A stretch of 64,000 bases of DNA from Halopiger djelfimassiliensis (GTDB taxonomy: Archaea > Halobacteriota > Halobacteria > Halobacteriales > Natrialbaceae), in the NCBI RefSeq assembly GCF_000455365.1, contig NZ_HG315684.1:197789-261788 (forward strand), given 5' to 3'. This document shows positions 25,316-34,017 of this stretch, piece by piece. Under the pieces are notes generated by a model. It was not told the DNA's origin and ran no database searches. It worked only from the letters and a program-made list of their open reading frames with translations. Within the stretch, counting starts at the first letter, position 1. The number at the start of each line of letters is the position of its first letter. The translations under genes and the position numbers were made by a program.

Positions 25316-27757
25316 TCAGGAATCGGCTTCGCCGGTGGTCTCGAGCCGATCGAGTTTCTCCGACAGTTCGGCGGCCTGCTGGGAGAGATCGCTCGCGCTT
25401 TGGGTCATCTCCGCGATCGAACTCGTCTGCTCTTCGGCGTCGGCCGCGACGCTTTCGGCCTCGTCGGTCGTTCGTTCGCTGATCGTCGCGGTCTCGTCGA
25501 CGGTCGAGGAGATCTCCTCGAGCGACGTGGCCTGTTCGTCGGTCGCTTCGGAGATGTCCTGCACACCGACGTTCGTTTCGTCGGCGTACTGGGCGATCTG
25601 GTCGAGCTCCTCGACGGCAGCCTCGACCTGATCGATCGCCTCGTCGATCTGTTCGCTCGTCTCCTCGACGGACTGGACCGACGTCTCGGTCTGGTCCCGG
25701 ATCCGCTCGAGTCGCTCTTCGATCTCGTCGGCGGCGTCTTTGGCCTCGCTCGAGAGCGCTTTGACCTCCTGTGCGACGACGCCGAACCCTCTGCCGCCGC
25801 CGCTTTCGCTCGCTCGCGCCGCCTGTACGTTGGCGTTGAGCGCGAGCAGACTCGTATCGTCGGCGATCTTCGAGATCCGCTTGATCAGTTCGTCGATGTG
25901 TCCGACTTCGGTTTCTAGCTCCCGGATCTCGTCGACGGCCAGTTCGGAACTCTCGTCGATCTTGTCCATCGCGTCTGCGGCTTTCGACGCCGCCTGTTGC
26001 CCGGATTCGCCGGCAGCCGAGGTCTGTGCCGCGATGTCAGCGACCTCGTTCGACGAGGCGGCGATCTCCTCGGTCGTCGCCGACAGGTTGCTCAGTTCGT
26101 CGGCGGCCGTTCGCAAGGATTCGTGCTGGCGGGTTGCCCCGTCGGCGATCTCCTGAATCGAGTCGGCGACCCGTTCGCTCGCCGAACGAACCTCTTCGCT
26201 GCCCGCGGTCACTTCCTCGCTCTCGGCGGCGACCTGACCCGCGAACGCGCTCACTCCGTCGATGATGCGGTCGATCTCGGCGATCATCTCGTTGTAAGCG
26301 GTGCCGATCTCCTCCATCGCCTCGTTCTGGCTGTTCGCATCGACGCGCTGGGTCAGATCGCCGTTCGCGGCCGCTTCCATCGCATCGCGGTACTGCTCGG
26401 CTTTCAACTGCAGATGCTCGAGCAGTTCTTCGGCGGACTGTCTGGCCCGTTCGGCCTCTTCCTGGGCCTCCTGTGCGGTTTCTTTCGCCCGCTGGGCCTC
26501 CTCGGTCTTTCGTTCGGCTTCCTTTCGAGCCTCTTCGGACTCCTCGAGCCGTTCGACCAGTGTCGTCCGCATGTCGTCGATGGAACGATAGAGCGTGCCG
26601 AGTTCGTCCTGTCTGTTCGAGTCGACGACGACGTCGTACTCTCCGGCTCTGATCTTTTCGGCCTTTTGCGACAGCGTAGTGATCGATTTCGCCGTGTTCC
26701 GACCGATCGTCCCACCGACCATGACGACGCCGACCAGCGCGAGACCGATGAACAACAACAGTCCCCGCTGAATGTCGGTGCTCAGCTGGTATGCCTGCTC
26801 GCTCGGTGCGTGGGTCACGACGACCCAGTCGCTGCCGTCGATGGGGGCATACGCGACGACGTGTTCGGCCGAAAGCTCCGACTGTTTCGTCGGATTCTCG
26901 AGGAAGCCGCTGTTGCCCGCTACCCCGTCGCGCAGTTCGGGCACGTCACGCTGTGTCGCATCGGGAACGTACGGAGTCAACTCGGAGTTGTCTGCCTCGG
27001 GATGGTTCGAGAACAGCACCTGCGTCGATCCGCTCGTCGGCCTGATCACTTCGGTGAACGTCCCTTCGATCGAACTGTCGAAGTTTTCGGCGATCATCGA
27101 CGAATCGACGGTTACGACGACGACCCAGCCCGGTTCCTGTGGAACCGGACTCATAAACGCGACGACGGGGGTGCCCTGATCGTTCGTGTACGGCTCGGAC
27201 GTAACGACGTCGTCGTACCCGCTGAACGCGGTCTGGGTGATCCACGGCGCATCGCTTACGCTCTCGCCGACTCGGGTCTCATCGGAACTCGCCACGGTCG
27301 TTTCCTCGATGGTGTTGACGAGATGGACCGATTCGACGCGCTCGGGGAGATGTGATTCCGTTTCAGCTTCGAGATACGCCTGTGCGGCGTCCTCGCCGTC
27401 GTCGAACGCCGGGTGATCCGAAATCAATCGGGCTGGGAGTTCGTTGCTTTCGATCCACTCGCTTAGTTGTGCGGCGTCAGCCTCGGCTTCGAGCGTCAAC
27501 CCCTCTTCGACGTCGCGATCGAGCGTAGTTGTCGCACCGTGGTGGACGTATACCCCTGCAACGCTGATGATAACGATGATGAGCAGGAGTGCGATCGAGA
27601 ACTTCGCCAGATAGGAGGATCGGATCCGATCCACGACGCCACCCCCTGACGATTCGGAAGCAGCCTGCTCGCGGTCGACCAATCGATCACGGATGCCGTC
27701 GGTGAAGGTTGCAATACGCGTTCTGAGATCGTCGGATGGAGACTCGTCGTCAGTCAT
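25316..27757 (-). CDS. Methyl-accepting chemotaxis transducer (CosT-like halobacterial transducer)
   Basis: The 813-residue protein has a cytoplasmic N-terminus of about 50 residues, TM1 (about 52-72), an extracellular dCache-like domain (about 73-325, containing WVVVVTVDSSMIAEN and WVVVTHAPSEQAY), TM2 (about 331-350), a HAMP domain (about 351-405), a coiled coil, a second HAMP-like block (about 450-500) and a methyl-accepting signalling domain whose hairpin tip reads LLALNANVQAARA and GFGVVAQEVKALS (about 635-665). It would regulate CheA. It starts 8 nt after the stop of the solute-binding lipoprotein gene, so the pair is one operon. This matches CosT of Halobacterium, which receives signals from CosB. 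Confidence 0.9.
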   Translation of the reverse strand: MTDDESPSDDLRTRIATFTDGIRDRLVDREQAASESSGGGVVDRIRSSYLAKFSIALLLIIVIISVAGVYVHHGATTTLDRDVEEGLTLEAEADAAQLSEWIESNELPARLISDHPAFDDGEDAAQAYLEAETESHLPERVESVHLVNTIEETTVASSDETRVGESVSDAPWITQTAFSGYDDVVTSEPYTNDQGTPVVAFMSPVPQEPGWVVVVTVDSSMIAENFDSSIEGTFTEVIRPTSGSTQVLFSNHPEADNSELTPYVPDATQRDVPELRDGVAGNSGFLENPTKQSELSAEHVVAYAPIDGSDWVVVTHAPSEQAYQLSTDIQRGLLLFIGLALVGVVMVGGTIGRNTAKSITTLSQKAEKIRAGEYDVVVDSNRQDELGTLYRSIDDMRTTLVERLEESEEARKEAERKTEEAQRAKETAQEAQEEAERARQSAEELLEHLQLKAEQYRDAMEAAANGDLTQRVDANSQNEAMEEIGTAYNEMIAEIDRIIDGVSAFAGQVAAESEEVTAGSEEVRSASERVADSIQEIADGATRQHESLRTAADELSNLSATTEEIAASSNEVADIAAQTSAAGESGQQAASKAADAMDKIDESSELAVDEIRELETEVGHIDELIKRISKIADDTSLLALNANVQAARASESGGGRGFGVVAQEVKALSSEAKDAADEIEERLERIRDQTETSVQSVEETSEQIDEAIDQVEAAVEELDQIAQYADETNVGVQDISEATDEQATSLEEISSTVDETATISERTTDEAESVAADAEEQTSSIAEMTQSASDLSQQAAELSEKLDRLETTGEADS

Positions 27758-27765
27758 ACGTTCGC

Positions 27766-28752
27766 TTAGATCACTCCGTTTTCAGAGAGGAACGAGTGGG
27801 CGACGTCCTGTGGGTCCTCACCGTCGACGTCGACCCGTGCGTTTAACTCCTGCATCGTCTCCGGACCTCCGATCGCCGGGCCGATCTCGTTCAGCTCCGA
27901 CTGCACCGCCGACGAACTCTTCTCCGATGCGATCACCGGAACCGGGTTGTATGCCGGCCAGAAGTTCTGATCGTCCTCGATCAGCGCGAGTCCGTAGGTG
28001 TCCAGTTGTGCGTTCGTACTGTAGGCCAGTCCGATATCTGCGGTTCCGATGTGGACTTCGTCGTAGGTCAGGCCGACGTTGACGACGACCACACCGTCGC
28101 TGGCTTCCCACTCCTCGACGGCATCGTCCTCGAACTCGTAGTGATCGATCAGTCCCGGCCAGCCGTCGTTTCGCTCGTAGAAGTCGTCCTCGACCGCGAT
28201 CGACAGGTCGTAGTCACCGTCGTTGACGGCTGCCGCGATATCGCTGATCGTTTCGACACCCGTCTCCTCGAGCGTTTCCGGACTTGCCATCAGCGACCAC
28301 GTGTCTTCGAACGGGGCCATCTCGAGGACTTCGAGGTCGTGTTCGGATTCCATCTCCTCTTTGACCGCCTCGTACTGTGCTTCCTGCCCGACGACGGGGT
28401 CGTCGTTTTGTGGCGGATTGGTCAGCCACAGCGTTCCGGTATAATCCCAGTAGAAGTCGATCTCGCGGTTCGTAAAGCCCTCCCACGTTTCCGCGTTGTT
28501 GCCGTAGTTCGTCTCGTCGACGACGCTTACGTCGGTGTTCGAGTCGAGCACCTCGTAAGCCATGTAACTCAACACGATCGATTCGGTGAAGTTCTTCGAT
28601 CCGACGACGATCTCGGAGTCGCTACCGCCCCCACCGCCGTCTTCCGACTCGTCGTCGCCGAGACAACCGGCCAGTACGCCCACCCCAGCAACCGTTCCCC
28701 CGGTTGCAAGGAGTGTTCGCCGTGAAACCCTCTCGTTTACCTCGTTGTTCAT
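27766..28752 (-). CDS. Glycine betaine/osmolyte-binding lipoprotein (OpuAC family, CosB-like)
   Basis: The 328-residue protein has a Tat motif (SRRTLLATGG) and a lipobox with Cys30 (VLAGC), a Gly/Ser/Asp linker, and an OpuAC domain with EIVVGSKNFTESIVLSYM, TNYGNNAETWEGF, DFYWDYTGTLW and YNPVPVIASE. Members bind betaine, choline or related compatible solutes through aromatic boxes; the Trp and Tyr residues in DFYWDYTGTLW fit. There are no ABC permease or ATPase genes beside it; instead the transducer follows 8 nt later. This is the arrangement of CosB-CosT, which mediates chemotaxis to osmoprotectants. Ligand identity is inferred. Confidence 0.9.
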   Translation of the reverse strand: MNNEVNERVSRRTLLATGGTVAGVGVLAGCLGDDESEDGGGGGSDSEIVVGSKNFTESIVLSYMAYEVLDSNTDVSVVDETNYGNNAETWEGFTNREIDFYWDYTGTLWLTNPPQNDDPVVGQEAQYEAVKEEMESEHDLEVLEMAPFEDTWSLMASPETLEETGVETISDIAAAVNDGDYDLSIAVEDDFYERNDGWPGLIDHYEFEDDAVEEWEASDGVVVVNVGLTYDEVHIGTADIGLAYSTNAQLDTYGLALIEDDQNFWPAYNPVPVIASEKSSSAVQSELNEIGPAIGGPETMQELNARVDVDGEDPQDVAHSFLSENGVI

Positions 28753-29071
28753 AATCCCGACCTATAATCTCCGATCTGCTATTATATCATTGGTGGCCGG
28801 TATTACCCCGAAAAACCCTTGTTTCGACGGTTTTCGAAGCTGTTCTGAGTGTTAATGGAGTTGATACATACAGCATAGTACAAAAAACTAGTCGCTCGTC
28901 TGCCCCACGAGTTCGACGCGAGGACGGGGAGGGCGACATCGCCGCGTTCCTCTCGGTCCGGGGCCGGCCTCGAGACGATTGGGTCCGACGGACCGGTCGA
29001 CTATCGGCGGGATACCCGCGCTCCGTGTCGGCCCGTAAACCCTTTTGACCGAAGCCAGCGTACGGCAATAC
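28753..29071. other. Divergent intergenic region between the CosB-like gene and a GNAT gene
   Basis: About 320 nt. The half next to the CosB-like gene is AT-rich and holds its probable promoter; the half next to the GNAT gene is GC-rich (from about 28900), with no acidic open frame or structured element that I can support. Confidence 0.5.
28781..28787 (-). promoter_or_regulatory. Putative TATA box of the CosB-like/CosT-like operon
   Basis: ATTATAT on the plus strand (TATA-like on both strands) lies about 30-33 nt before the ATG at 28752, consistent with a short-leader or leaderless transcript covering both genes. The 300-nt region up to 29071 otherwise shows no gene. Confidence 0.4.
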
Positions 29072-29656
29072 ATGTACGTGCGGGACGCGAAAAACAGAGA
29101 GGAGGTCTGGCTGCTCGATCACATCGAAGCGATGGGCCTCGACGATACGGCGTTCCGCTCGCGCGATTACGTCGTCGCCGTCGACGAGGAATCCGGCGAG
29201 AAAGCCGGATTCGGACGCATCCGCGTCCACAAACCCGACGACGGCGAGGCCGTCTGCGAGCTCACGAGCATCGGCGTCCTCGAGGGCTGGCGCGAACAGG
29301 GCGTCGGTGCCCACGTCATCGAACGTCTCGTCGAGTACGCCACGGATCAGGGGTTCGATACCGTCTACGCGCTGACGGGCGAGAGCGCGTACCTCGCCCA
29401 GTTCGGCTTTCGCCGGATCGAGGAGTCCCAACTGCCGACCGTGCTCGAGGAACGGCTCGCCGAGAAACGCGAGCGAACCGATCCGGACGCGGTCCCGCTC
29501 GCGATCGACGTCGACCGGTTTCGGATGCCAGAACGGTTACGAGAGGCGTTCAAACGGGCCCCCGAGGGGCGAAACGAGGCGTCGACCGACGAGTCGGCCG
29601 AGGACTTCGGGATCGATCCCGATTCGGCGACGTACAAGTACGATACGGGCGGCTAG
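29072..29656 (+). CDS. GNAT family N-acetyltransferase
   Basis: The 194-residue protein begins MYVRDAKNREEVWLLDHIEAMG and has the GNAT core: substrate strand GFGRIRVH, the acetyl-CoA motif A VCELTSIGVLEGWREQGVGAHVIERLVEYA (about residues 60-90; the Q/R-x-x-G-x-G/A loop is REQGVGA), and AYLAQFGFRRIEE as motif B. The last 50 residues form a disordered acidic tail ending in ATYKYDTGG. The substrate is not evident. ATG 29072 is preferred over an upstream GTG/TTG because the conserved fold begins here. Its stop overlaps the convergent membrane gene by 4 nt. Confidence 0.88.
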   Translation: MYVRDAKNREEVWLLDHIEAMGLDDTAFRSRDYVVAVDEESGEKAGFGRIRVHKPDDGEAVCELTSIGVLEGWREQGVGAHVIERLVEYATDQGFDTVYALTGESAYLAQFGFRRIEESQLPTVLEERLAEKRERTDPDAVPLAIDVDRFRMPERLREAFKRAPEGRNEASTDESAEDFGIDPDSATYKYDTGG

Positions 29657-29913
29657 TCCGGGCGGTTTCGGCTAGTCTCCCGCGGGCGTCGGTCGAACCC
29701 GTGTCGAAACGCGACCCAGGCGATCGCGGTGACCGCAAGGATCGGCGGCAGGATTGCGAAGGCCCACAGCGGATCTACCCCCCAGAAAAACAGCGTTACG
29801 AGATGTCCCAGACCGAGCGCGAGAAACGGGGCAATGGACACCGCGGCCCGTCGACGACCGGATCCTCGACGCTCGGGATCGTCATCGTCGACGGACGGAG
29901 TCGACGGCTCCAT
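29653..29913 (-). CDS. Small two-helix membrane protein, unknown function
   Basis: An 86-residue protein starting MEPSTPSVDDDDPERRGSGRR, with two transmembrane segments (about residues 25-45 and 50-70) containing LGLGHLVTLFFWGVDPLW and a basic C-terminal tail. ATG 29913 is chosen; ATG 29940 would add nine residues. Small membrane proteins of this type are common in haloarchaea but uncharacterised. Its end overlaps the GNAT stop by 4 nt on the opposite strand. Confidence 0.65.
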   Translation of the reverse strand: MEPSTPSVDDDDPERRGSGRRRAAVSIAPFLALGLGHLVTLFFWGVDPLWAFAILPPILAVTAIAWVAFRHGFDRRPRETSRNRPD

Positions 29914-30334
29914 ATCCGGGGACTCGACGGCCCGGGACAAAAACGGCCGTGACGATCCGACCGAGAGTCACGCGTTCCGACTCGAGTCGGGTTTCACCCG
30001 GTCACAATCCCGTGTCGATACGGGAGAGAATGGTGGATCTTCCTATTTCAGGGTATATATCGACCATTCATTTAGTATATATCCGAGTAGAGTAGTATTT
30101 GGAGAAGTGAACAGACTTATTGTTAAACACTCCGTCGGATAGGCTGTCGGCGAAACTGCCGACCGCGACGTACTGGTACTCGAACGATCCCCTGCGAGTA
30201 TCGGTGGCTCACCGTTTCGGTCCGGTTACTCGTGGCTGTGTAACCGACCGATCGAGTTTGGCCGCTCGACTTCCGGCCTGTTTTTCGCTGTCCCGCCGCG
30301 GCGCGGTTCCATCACGAAAGGAGCGGAGTGCCTG
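29914..30334. other. Intergenic region with AT-rich core and GTATATATC repeats
   Basis: About 420 nt without a supported gene. An AT-rich core at 30030-30130 contains GTATATATC twice, at 30053-30061 and 30075-30083, 22 nt apart (about two helical turns). They could be promoter elements or paired operator sites, but no start codon of a recognised gene lies at a promoter-like distance on either side. Confidence 0.45.
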
Positions 30335-30787
30335 TCAGTCGGCGCGTGACGGCGAAACGCCCGTCGAGGCGTCAGCCGCCGTCTCGAGAACGCGGTGGGC
30401 GTAGAAGACGACCGAGAAGTCCTGCGGGCTGGGAATCGCACAGGCGAGCCAGCCGATCGCAAGCGCCAGGACGACAGGGGACTCGGTCGACAGCACACCG
30501 GCGAGTTCGAGTCCGACAACGGGGAGGGCAAGGAGCAATGGCGCGAGGGCCGCAACCCGGAGGACCCAGGGCGGCTCGTGTCCGTCCGGGCGGGGGTGGA
30601 CGACGGCCCACGGACAACTCGTCACGATTCCGGCAATCCCACCGGTACGGTCCGGGGCGTACGAGACCGCGTAGTCGATTCGGGCGAGGCGAAGGACGAA
30701 GGCGTGTGTCCACTCGTGGGCAACCAGTCCAGTGGCTACGGCCAGGGCGAGCACACAGCCGGCGACCGCCAGATCCGTTCCGATCAT
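30335..30787 (-). CDS. Predicted membrane zinc metalloprotease-like protein (HEWTH motif)
   Basis: The 150-residue protein has a transmembrane segment MIGTDLAVAGCVLALAVATG and immediately after it VAHEWTHAFVLRLA, an HExxH zinc motif (about residues 24-28) at the membrane. Two more hydrophobic segments (about 80-100 and 105-130) follow, and SPQDFSVVFYA near the C-terminus could supply the third ligand (Asp), as in M50-type and DUF3267-like proteins. It is shorter than most site-2 proteases. ATG 30787 is used; a longer frame to 30877 adds a basic segment unlikely to be coding. No substrate or partner is visible nearby. Confidence 0.68.
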   Translation of the reverse strand: MIGTDLAVAGCVLALAVATGLVAHEWTHAFVLRLARIDYAVSYAPDRTGGIAGIVTSCPWAVVHPRPDGHEPPWVLRVAALAPLLLALPVVGLELAGVLSTESPVVLALAIGWLACAIPSPQDFSVVFYAHRVLETAADASTGVSPSRAD

Positions 30788-30966
30788 CGCTCGCGTGGGA
30801 CGGCGACTGCCGACCGAACTGCCATCCGTCGATGTTCGACCATCCCACGCAGTACAGCCGAACGGACGGACCCGCAAGGGTGCCCGGATTCACGTGTGAG
30901 TGTATTAAGTTACGGATAGTTCTCACTCAGCCAAGGGTTAAGTGGTGTGGGCAGGTAACTCATGGC

Positions 30967-31698
30967 ATGGTATTCAGCGAGACGCTCGAGTTCGGGCACG
31001 CGGACCGCAGACGGATCTACGAGTACGTCGAACGACACGGCACGGTCGAACCGGACGAGGCTCGATCGCAACTCGATATCGATCCGTCCGGCTTCCGCCA
31101 CCACGTCGCGATCCTCAAACGCGACGGCCGTCTCGAGGAGACGGACGGAAAACTCCGGGTCACGATCGACGCGGGAACCGAAGAGGAGTACGTCACCGAG
31201 GACCTCGAGTTCCACATCCGGCCGGCGCGACAGGAGGACCTCACCGGGATCGTCGGCGCGATCCGGCAGGTCGCCGAGGAGAAAACCTACATCGAGGCCG
31301 AGAGCGTCGCCGACGAGATCGACCACGAGGAGACCCTCCTCCGGCACAACGAACTCGAGTCGCGGATGTTCTTCGTCGCGACCGTCGACGACGAGGTCGT
31401 CGGCTGGGTCCACCTCCACGCCCCGGAACTCGAGAAACTGAGCCACACCGCCGAACTCACCGTCGGCGTGCTCGAGGGCTACCGCGGCCACGGGATCGGC
31501 TCACACCTCCTCTCACGAGGCCTCGAGTGGGCCGGCTCCAACGGCTACGAGAAAGTCTACCAGAGCGTCCCCTCGACCAACGAGGAGGCGATCGCGTTCC
31601 TCGAGGAACACGACTGGGAGACCGAAGCCGTCCGCGAGGATCACTACAAACTCAACGGCCGGGACGTCGACGAGGTAATGATGGCGGTCGAGTTATAA
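30967..31698 (+). CDS. GNAT acetyltransferase with N-terminal winged-helix domain
   Basis: The 243-residue protein joins two parts. Residues 1-75, from MVFSETLEFGHADRRRIYEYVERHG to SGFRHHVAILKRDGRLEETDGKLRV, form a winged helix of the ArsR/IclR-like type. Residues 80-243 form a GNAT domain with HIRPARQEDLTGIV, motif A ELTVGVLEGYRGHGIGSHLLSRGLEWA and YQSVPSTNEEAIAFLEEHDWE. A DNA-binding domain on an acetyltransferase may tie acetylation to transcription, or the winged helix may serve as a protein-binding module. ATG 30967 is preferred; ATG 30962 is in another frame. Similar fusions occur in other haloarchaea. Confidence 0.85.
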   Translation: MVFSETLEFGHADRRRIYEYVERHGTVEPDEARSQLDIDPSGFRHHVAILKRDGRLEETDGKLRVTIDAGTEEEYVTEDLEFHIRPARQEDLTGIVGAIRQVAEEKTYIEAESVADEIDHEETLLRHNELESRMFFVATVDDEVVGWVHLHAPELEKLSHTAELTVGVLEGYRGHGIGSHLLSRGLEWAGSNGYEKVYQSVPSTNEEAIAFLEEHDWETEAVREDHYKLNGRDVDEVMMAVEL

Positions 31699-31894
31699 GC
31701 TCTCGGCCCTCGTTTCGGTCAGCAACACTACGGAATACCATCGGCATAGGTCGTCTATCCTCGTCGCTTCTGCACTGACGAGAGACTGGATCGGTTCTTC
31801 GTAGATGCCATGGTATTACCGTTATCAGTTAGCTTACGCGGTAACTCTAATTTGATATCTCATCCTATTCTTTACATCTATGACGATAATATTA

Positions 31895-33103
31895 TTATTG
31901 TTCTGTTATTTTATCTACTGACATTAAATTACCATTACGAGAATGGAATCCGTATCCACCACTTGTATACGTTGTATCTGTAGTTGTCAATTGTTCCTGT
32001 TTGTTCCCTGAATCATCGTAGATCGTTACAGTATGATCGCCAGATGATACTAGGACATCAACTTTGTACCATTCAGCAGTTTGAACCCACGTTGTACTAG
32101 ATATAGTCTCAAGTTGTGAATTACCTCCACTTTCCTCAAGAAGTAGGCGAACTTCGTCATTACCAAATGAGAAATCTAGCAGATAGGAGGATTCACCTCC
32201 CGATTGGGTAAAGTATTCAATTCCTCCTGCACCCTGCTTGTTGTTGAACTGGATCCAAAATGAATATATTATTTCTTCTTCAAGGATTGTGTCCGTTTTC
32301 TCAATTTCGTAATACTCATCACCACCATCATTCTCTAGAGCATAGGAACCTTCGAAGACAGTCGTTTGCTGTCGATTGAAATGAGTTAAGTCACCGCTGT
32401 AATAGTCCGCCAGTCCCTTATTCTGATCCTCGTACAATGATTCCTCAAAGTGATCAATCACGTTGTCGGGAACAGCATTATTCCATTCTTCCATAGTCCA
32501 GACGCCGCCGTCAGCGGGCCACGTTTTGACCAGCCATCGTGAGTCCTGATAGATGAGTTCGGTAAACCCTCTATCGGCGTCGATCTCCGTGACGAGTTCG
32601 CCCGCACTGTTCTCGATCGCGATCGAGTTCGTCCCGGCGACCTCGCCGACGTCGTAGATCTCGAGCGAGCGGCCCGAAACTTCGTCGGCGCTGTCGATCG
32701 TGAGCGTGACCGGTTCGGCGGTACCCGTACTCGAGGTGTCGACGTAGACGATCGAACTGCCGGCCGTCGTGTAGGACTGGCTGCTATCATCGATTGTCGT
32801 CGGGTCCGGGCCGGTCGTCTCACCGCCGATCTCGAGATCCGACCAGCCGCTCCCGTCGTCGTAGAAAACTCGCCCCGTATCCGTCTCGAAGTACAGCCAG
32901 CCGCGACCGCCGATCTGGTCGTCGCGGTTGGCGCTGTCGCCGATGTAGGCGTCCCGCATGTACATGTTGTTCTGCGCTGCCCCTGCGGACCCGGTGAGTG
33001 CGGCGAGGCCGGCACCACCGGTCACCGCGAGGCCTAGACCGAGCACGTTGCGACGACTGACAAGCGATCCGTCCGAATCGGACAAGTTAGTGTCTCTGGA
33101 CAC
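31895..33103 (-). CDS. Tat-secreted surface protein with compositionally distinct C-terminal half
   Basis: The 402-residue protein (GTG start) has a Tat signal with VSRRNVLGLGLAVTGGAGLAALTG. The N-terminal part (to about residue 200) includes NNMYMRDAYIGDSANRDDQIGG and FYDDGSGWSDLEIGG, reminiscent of fibre or appendage proteins. The C-terminal part (about 205-402) has a concanavalin/LamG-like pattern (IIYSFWIQFNNKQGAGGIEYF, WYKVDVLVSSGDHTVTIYDDSG). The DNA for the first part is GC-rich, but from about 32490 down to the stop it is markedly AT-rich, so the gene looks chimeric. GTG 33103 fits a TATA-like stretch about 30 nt upstream; ATG 33154 would lie within that AT-rich promoter. Confidence 0.75.
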   Translation of the reverse strand: MSRDTNLSDSDGSLVSRRNVLGLGLAVTGGAGLAALTGSAGAAQNNMYMRDAYIGDSANRDDQIGGRGWLYFETDTGRVFYDDGSGWSDLEIGGETTGPDPTTIDDSSQSYTTAGSSIVYVDTSSTGTAEPVTLTIDSADEVSGRSLEIYDVGEVAGTNSIAIENSAGELVTEIDADRGFTELIYQDSRWLVKTWPADGGVWTMEEWNNAVPDNVIDHFEESLYEDQNKGLADYYSGDLTHFNRQQTTVFEGSYALENDGGDEYYEIEKTDTILEEEIIYSFWIQFNNKQGAGGIEYFTQSGGESSYLLDFSFGNDEVRLLLEESGGNSQLETISSTTWVQTAEWYKVDVLVSSGDHTVTIYDDSGNKQEQLTTTDTTYTSGGYGFHSRNGNLMSVDKITEQ

Positions 33104-33126
33104 CCATGGTGCTGGCCCGTACCAGT

Positions 33127-33146
33127 AATTAAGTTTTAATATAATA
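33127..33146 (-). promoter_or_regulatory. Putative AT-rich promoter of the chimeric secreted-protein gene
   Basis: The stretch AATTAAGTTTTAATATAATA (plus strand) is centred about 30 nt before GTG 33103 and would be the TATA region of a leaderless transcript on the minus strand. Its position supports 33103 rather than 33154 as the start. Confidence 0.45.
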
Positions 33147-33512
33147 TCATACATAAATGCGTTATTGCCGTTACGAGAACGGCCTCGTCAGAGGGGACCC
33201 CGTCCCGGCGAGTTTCGCCGTGGCCGGCCTTCCCGACGAGACCGCTGGTCGATCAGGCACATCGCTCGAGACACCGCTTCGAATCGATCCTCGGTGGCGG
33301 GTCAGCGGCGATCGACGCCGTTCGGGAGCCGTGTTAGTGACGCCGGTCGAAAAACCGCTCCGAGTAGTTCGTCGTGCAACCGGTGTGTACGTTCGGAGTC
33401 ACCCGGAAGCTACGGAAGCGCATCGAATTCGAGACGCGACAGGGAGGATCTGCCTCCGTATCCGTCTCCCCTCGAGCGGCGGAGTTTTCCCATAGCCCCG
33501 TCATCTCCCGCC
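33147..33512. other. Intergenic region upstream of the DUF2391 gene
   Basis: About 365 nt, mostly GC-rich. A plus-strand open frame at 33157-33495 is Arg-rich with no recognisable fold and is probably non-coding. No hairpins or repeats stand out. Confidence 0.5.
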
Positions 33513-33959
33513 ATGAAGATTCGACGACCGCGTCGGCCGCGTCAGTTCCGGCTGGCAGATACAGCACAGCAGATCGTGGGCGGGTTTCTACTCGCAGGTC
33601 CGTTCGTCGTCACCGAGGAAGTGTGGGATCTCGCGGGAAATATGAACGTTTTGCAGGGGATCGGAACGGTAGTGTTAGTGTTCGGAATCGGATACGCTGC
33701 GCTGTACAAAGCGGATACGAGCCGTGACGCCGACGTCGAACAGGAGGTCGGCGGGGTCCCGCTGCGGTTTATCTCCCTGATGGGCGTCTCGTTCGGTTCG
33801 GTGACGCTGCTTGCGCTGTTGTTGGGTGCACCCGAGACCTTCCTCGGCTCCGATAAATCGGCGACCGGAATCCTCTTGACCACGTTCAAGGCTGTGAGCG
33901 TGGGCTCGGTATTTAGCGTCGTCGGGGCGGCGACGGCCGATAGTATCTTCTCGAAATAA
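33513..33959 (+). CDS. DUF2391 family integral membrane protein
   Basis: A 148-residue protein beginning MKIRRPRRPRQFRLADTAQQIVGGFLLAGPFVVTEEVW. It has four hydrophobic segments (about residues 20-38, 45-62, 82-102 and 118-140) and the motif IVGGFLLAGPFVVTEEVWDLA, which I associate with DUF2391 membrane proteins. The basic N-terminus should face the cytoplasm. Function is unknown. ATG 33513 is chosen because the frame upstream (to 33165) is Arg-rich shadow coding. The convergent DUF2267 gene follows. Confidence 0.75.
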   Translation: MKIRRPRRPRQFRLADTAQQIVGGFLLAGPFVVTEEVWDLAGNMNVLQGIGTVVLVFGIGYAALYKADTSRDADVEQEVGGVPLRFISLMGVSFGSVTLLALLLGAPETFLGSDKSATGILLTTFKAVSVGSVFSVVGAATADSIFSK

Positions 33960-34017
33960 GCCACCTCTCGTCGATATCGGTTCACTTCACGACGGCATCC
34001 GAGCTACCCGAGCGGGG

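Noticed and set aside
33157-33495. 112-codon plus-strand frame before the DUF2391 gene
   Set aside because: Basic, unpatterned, and upstream of a better start; not counted.
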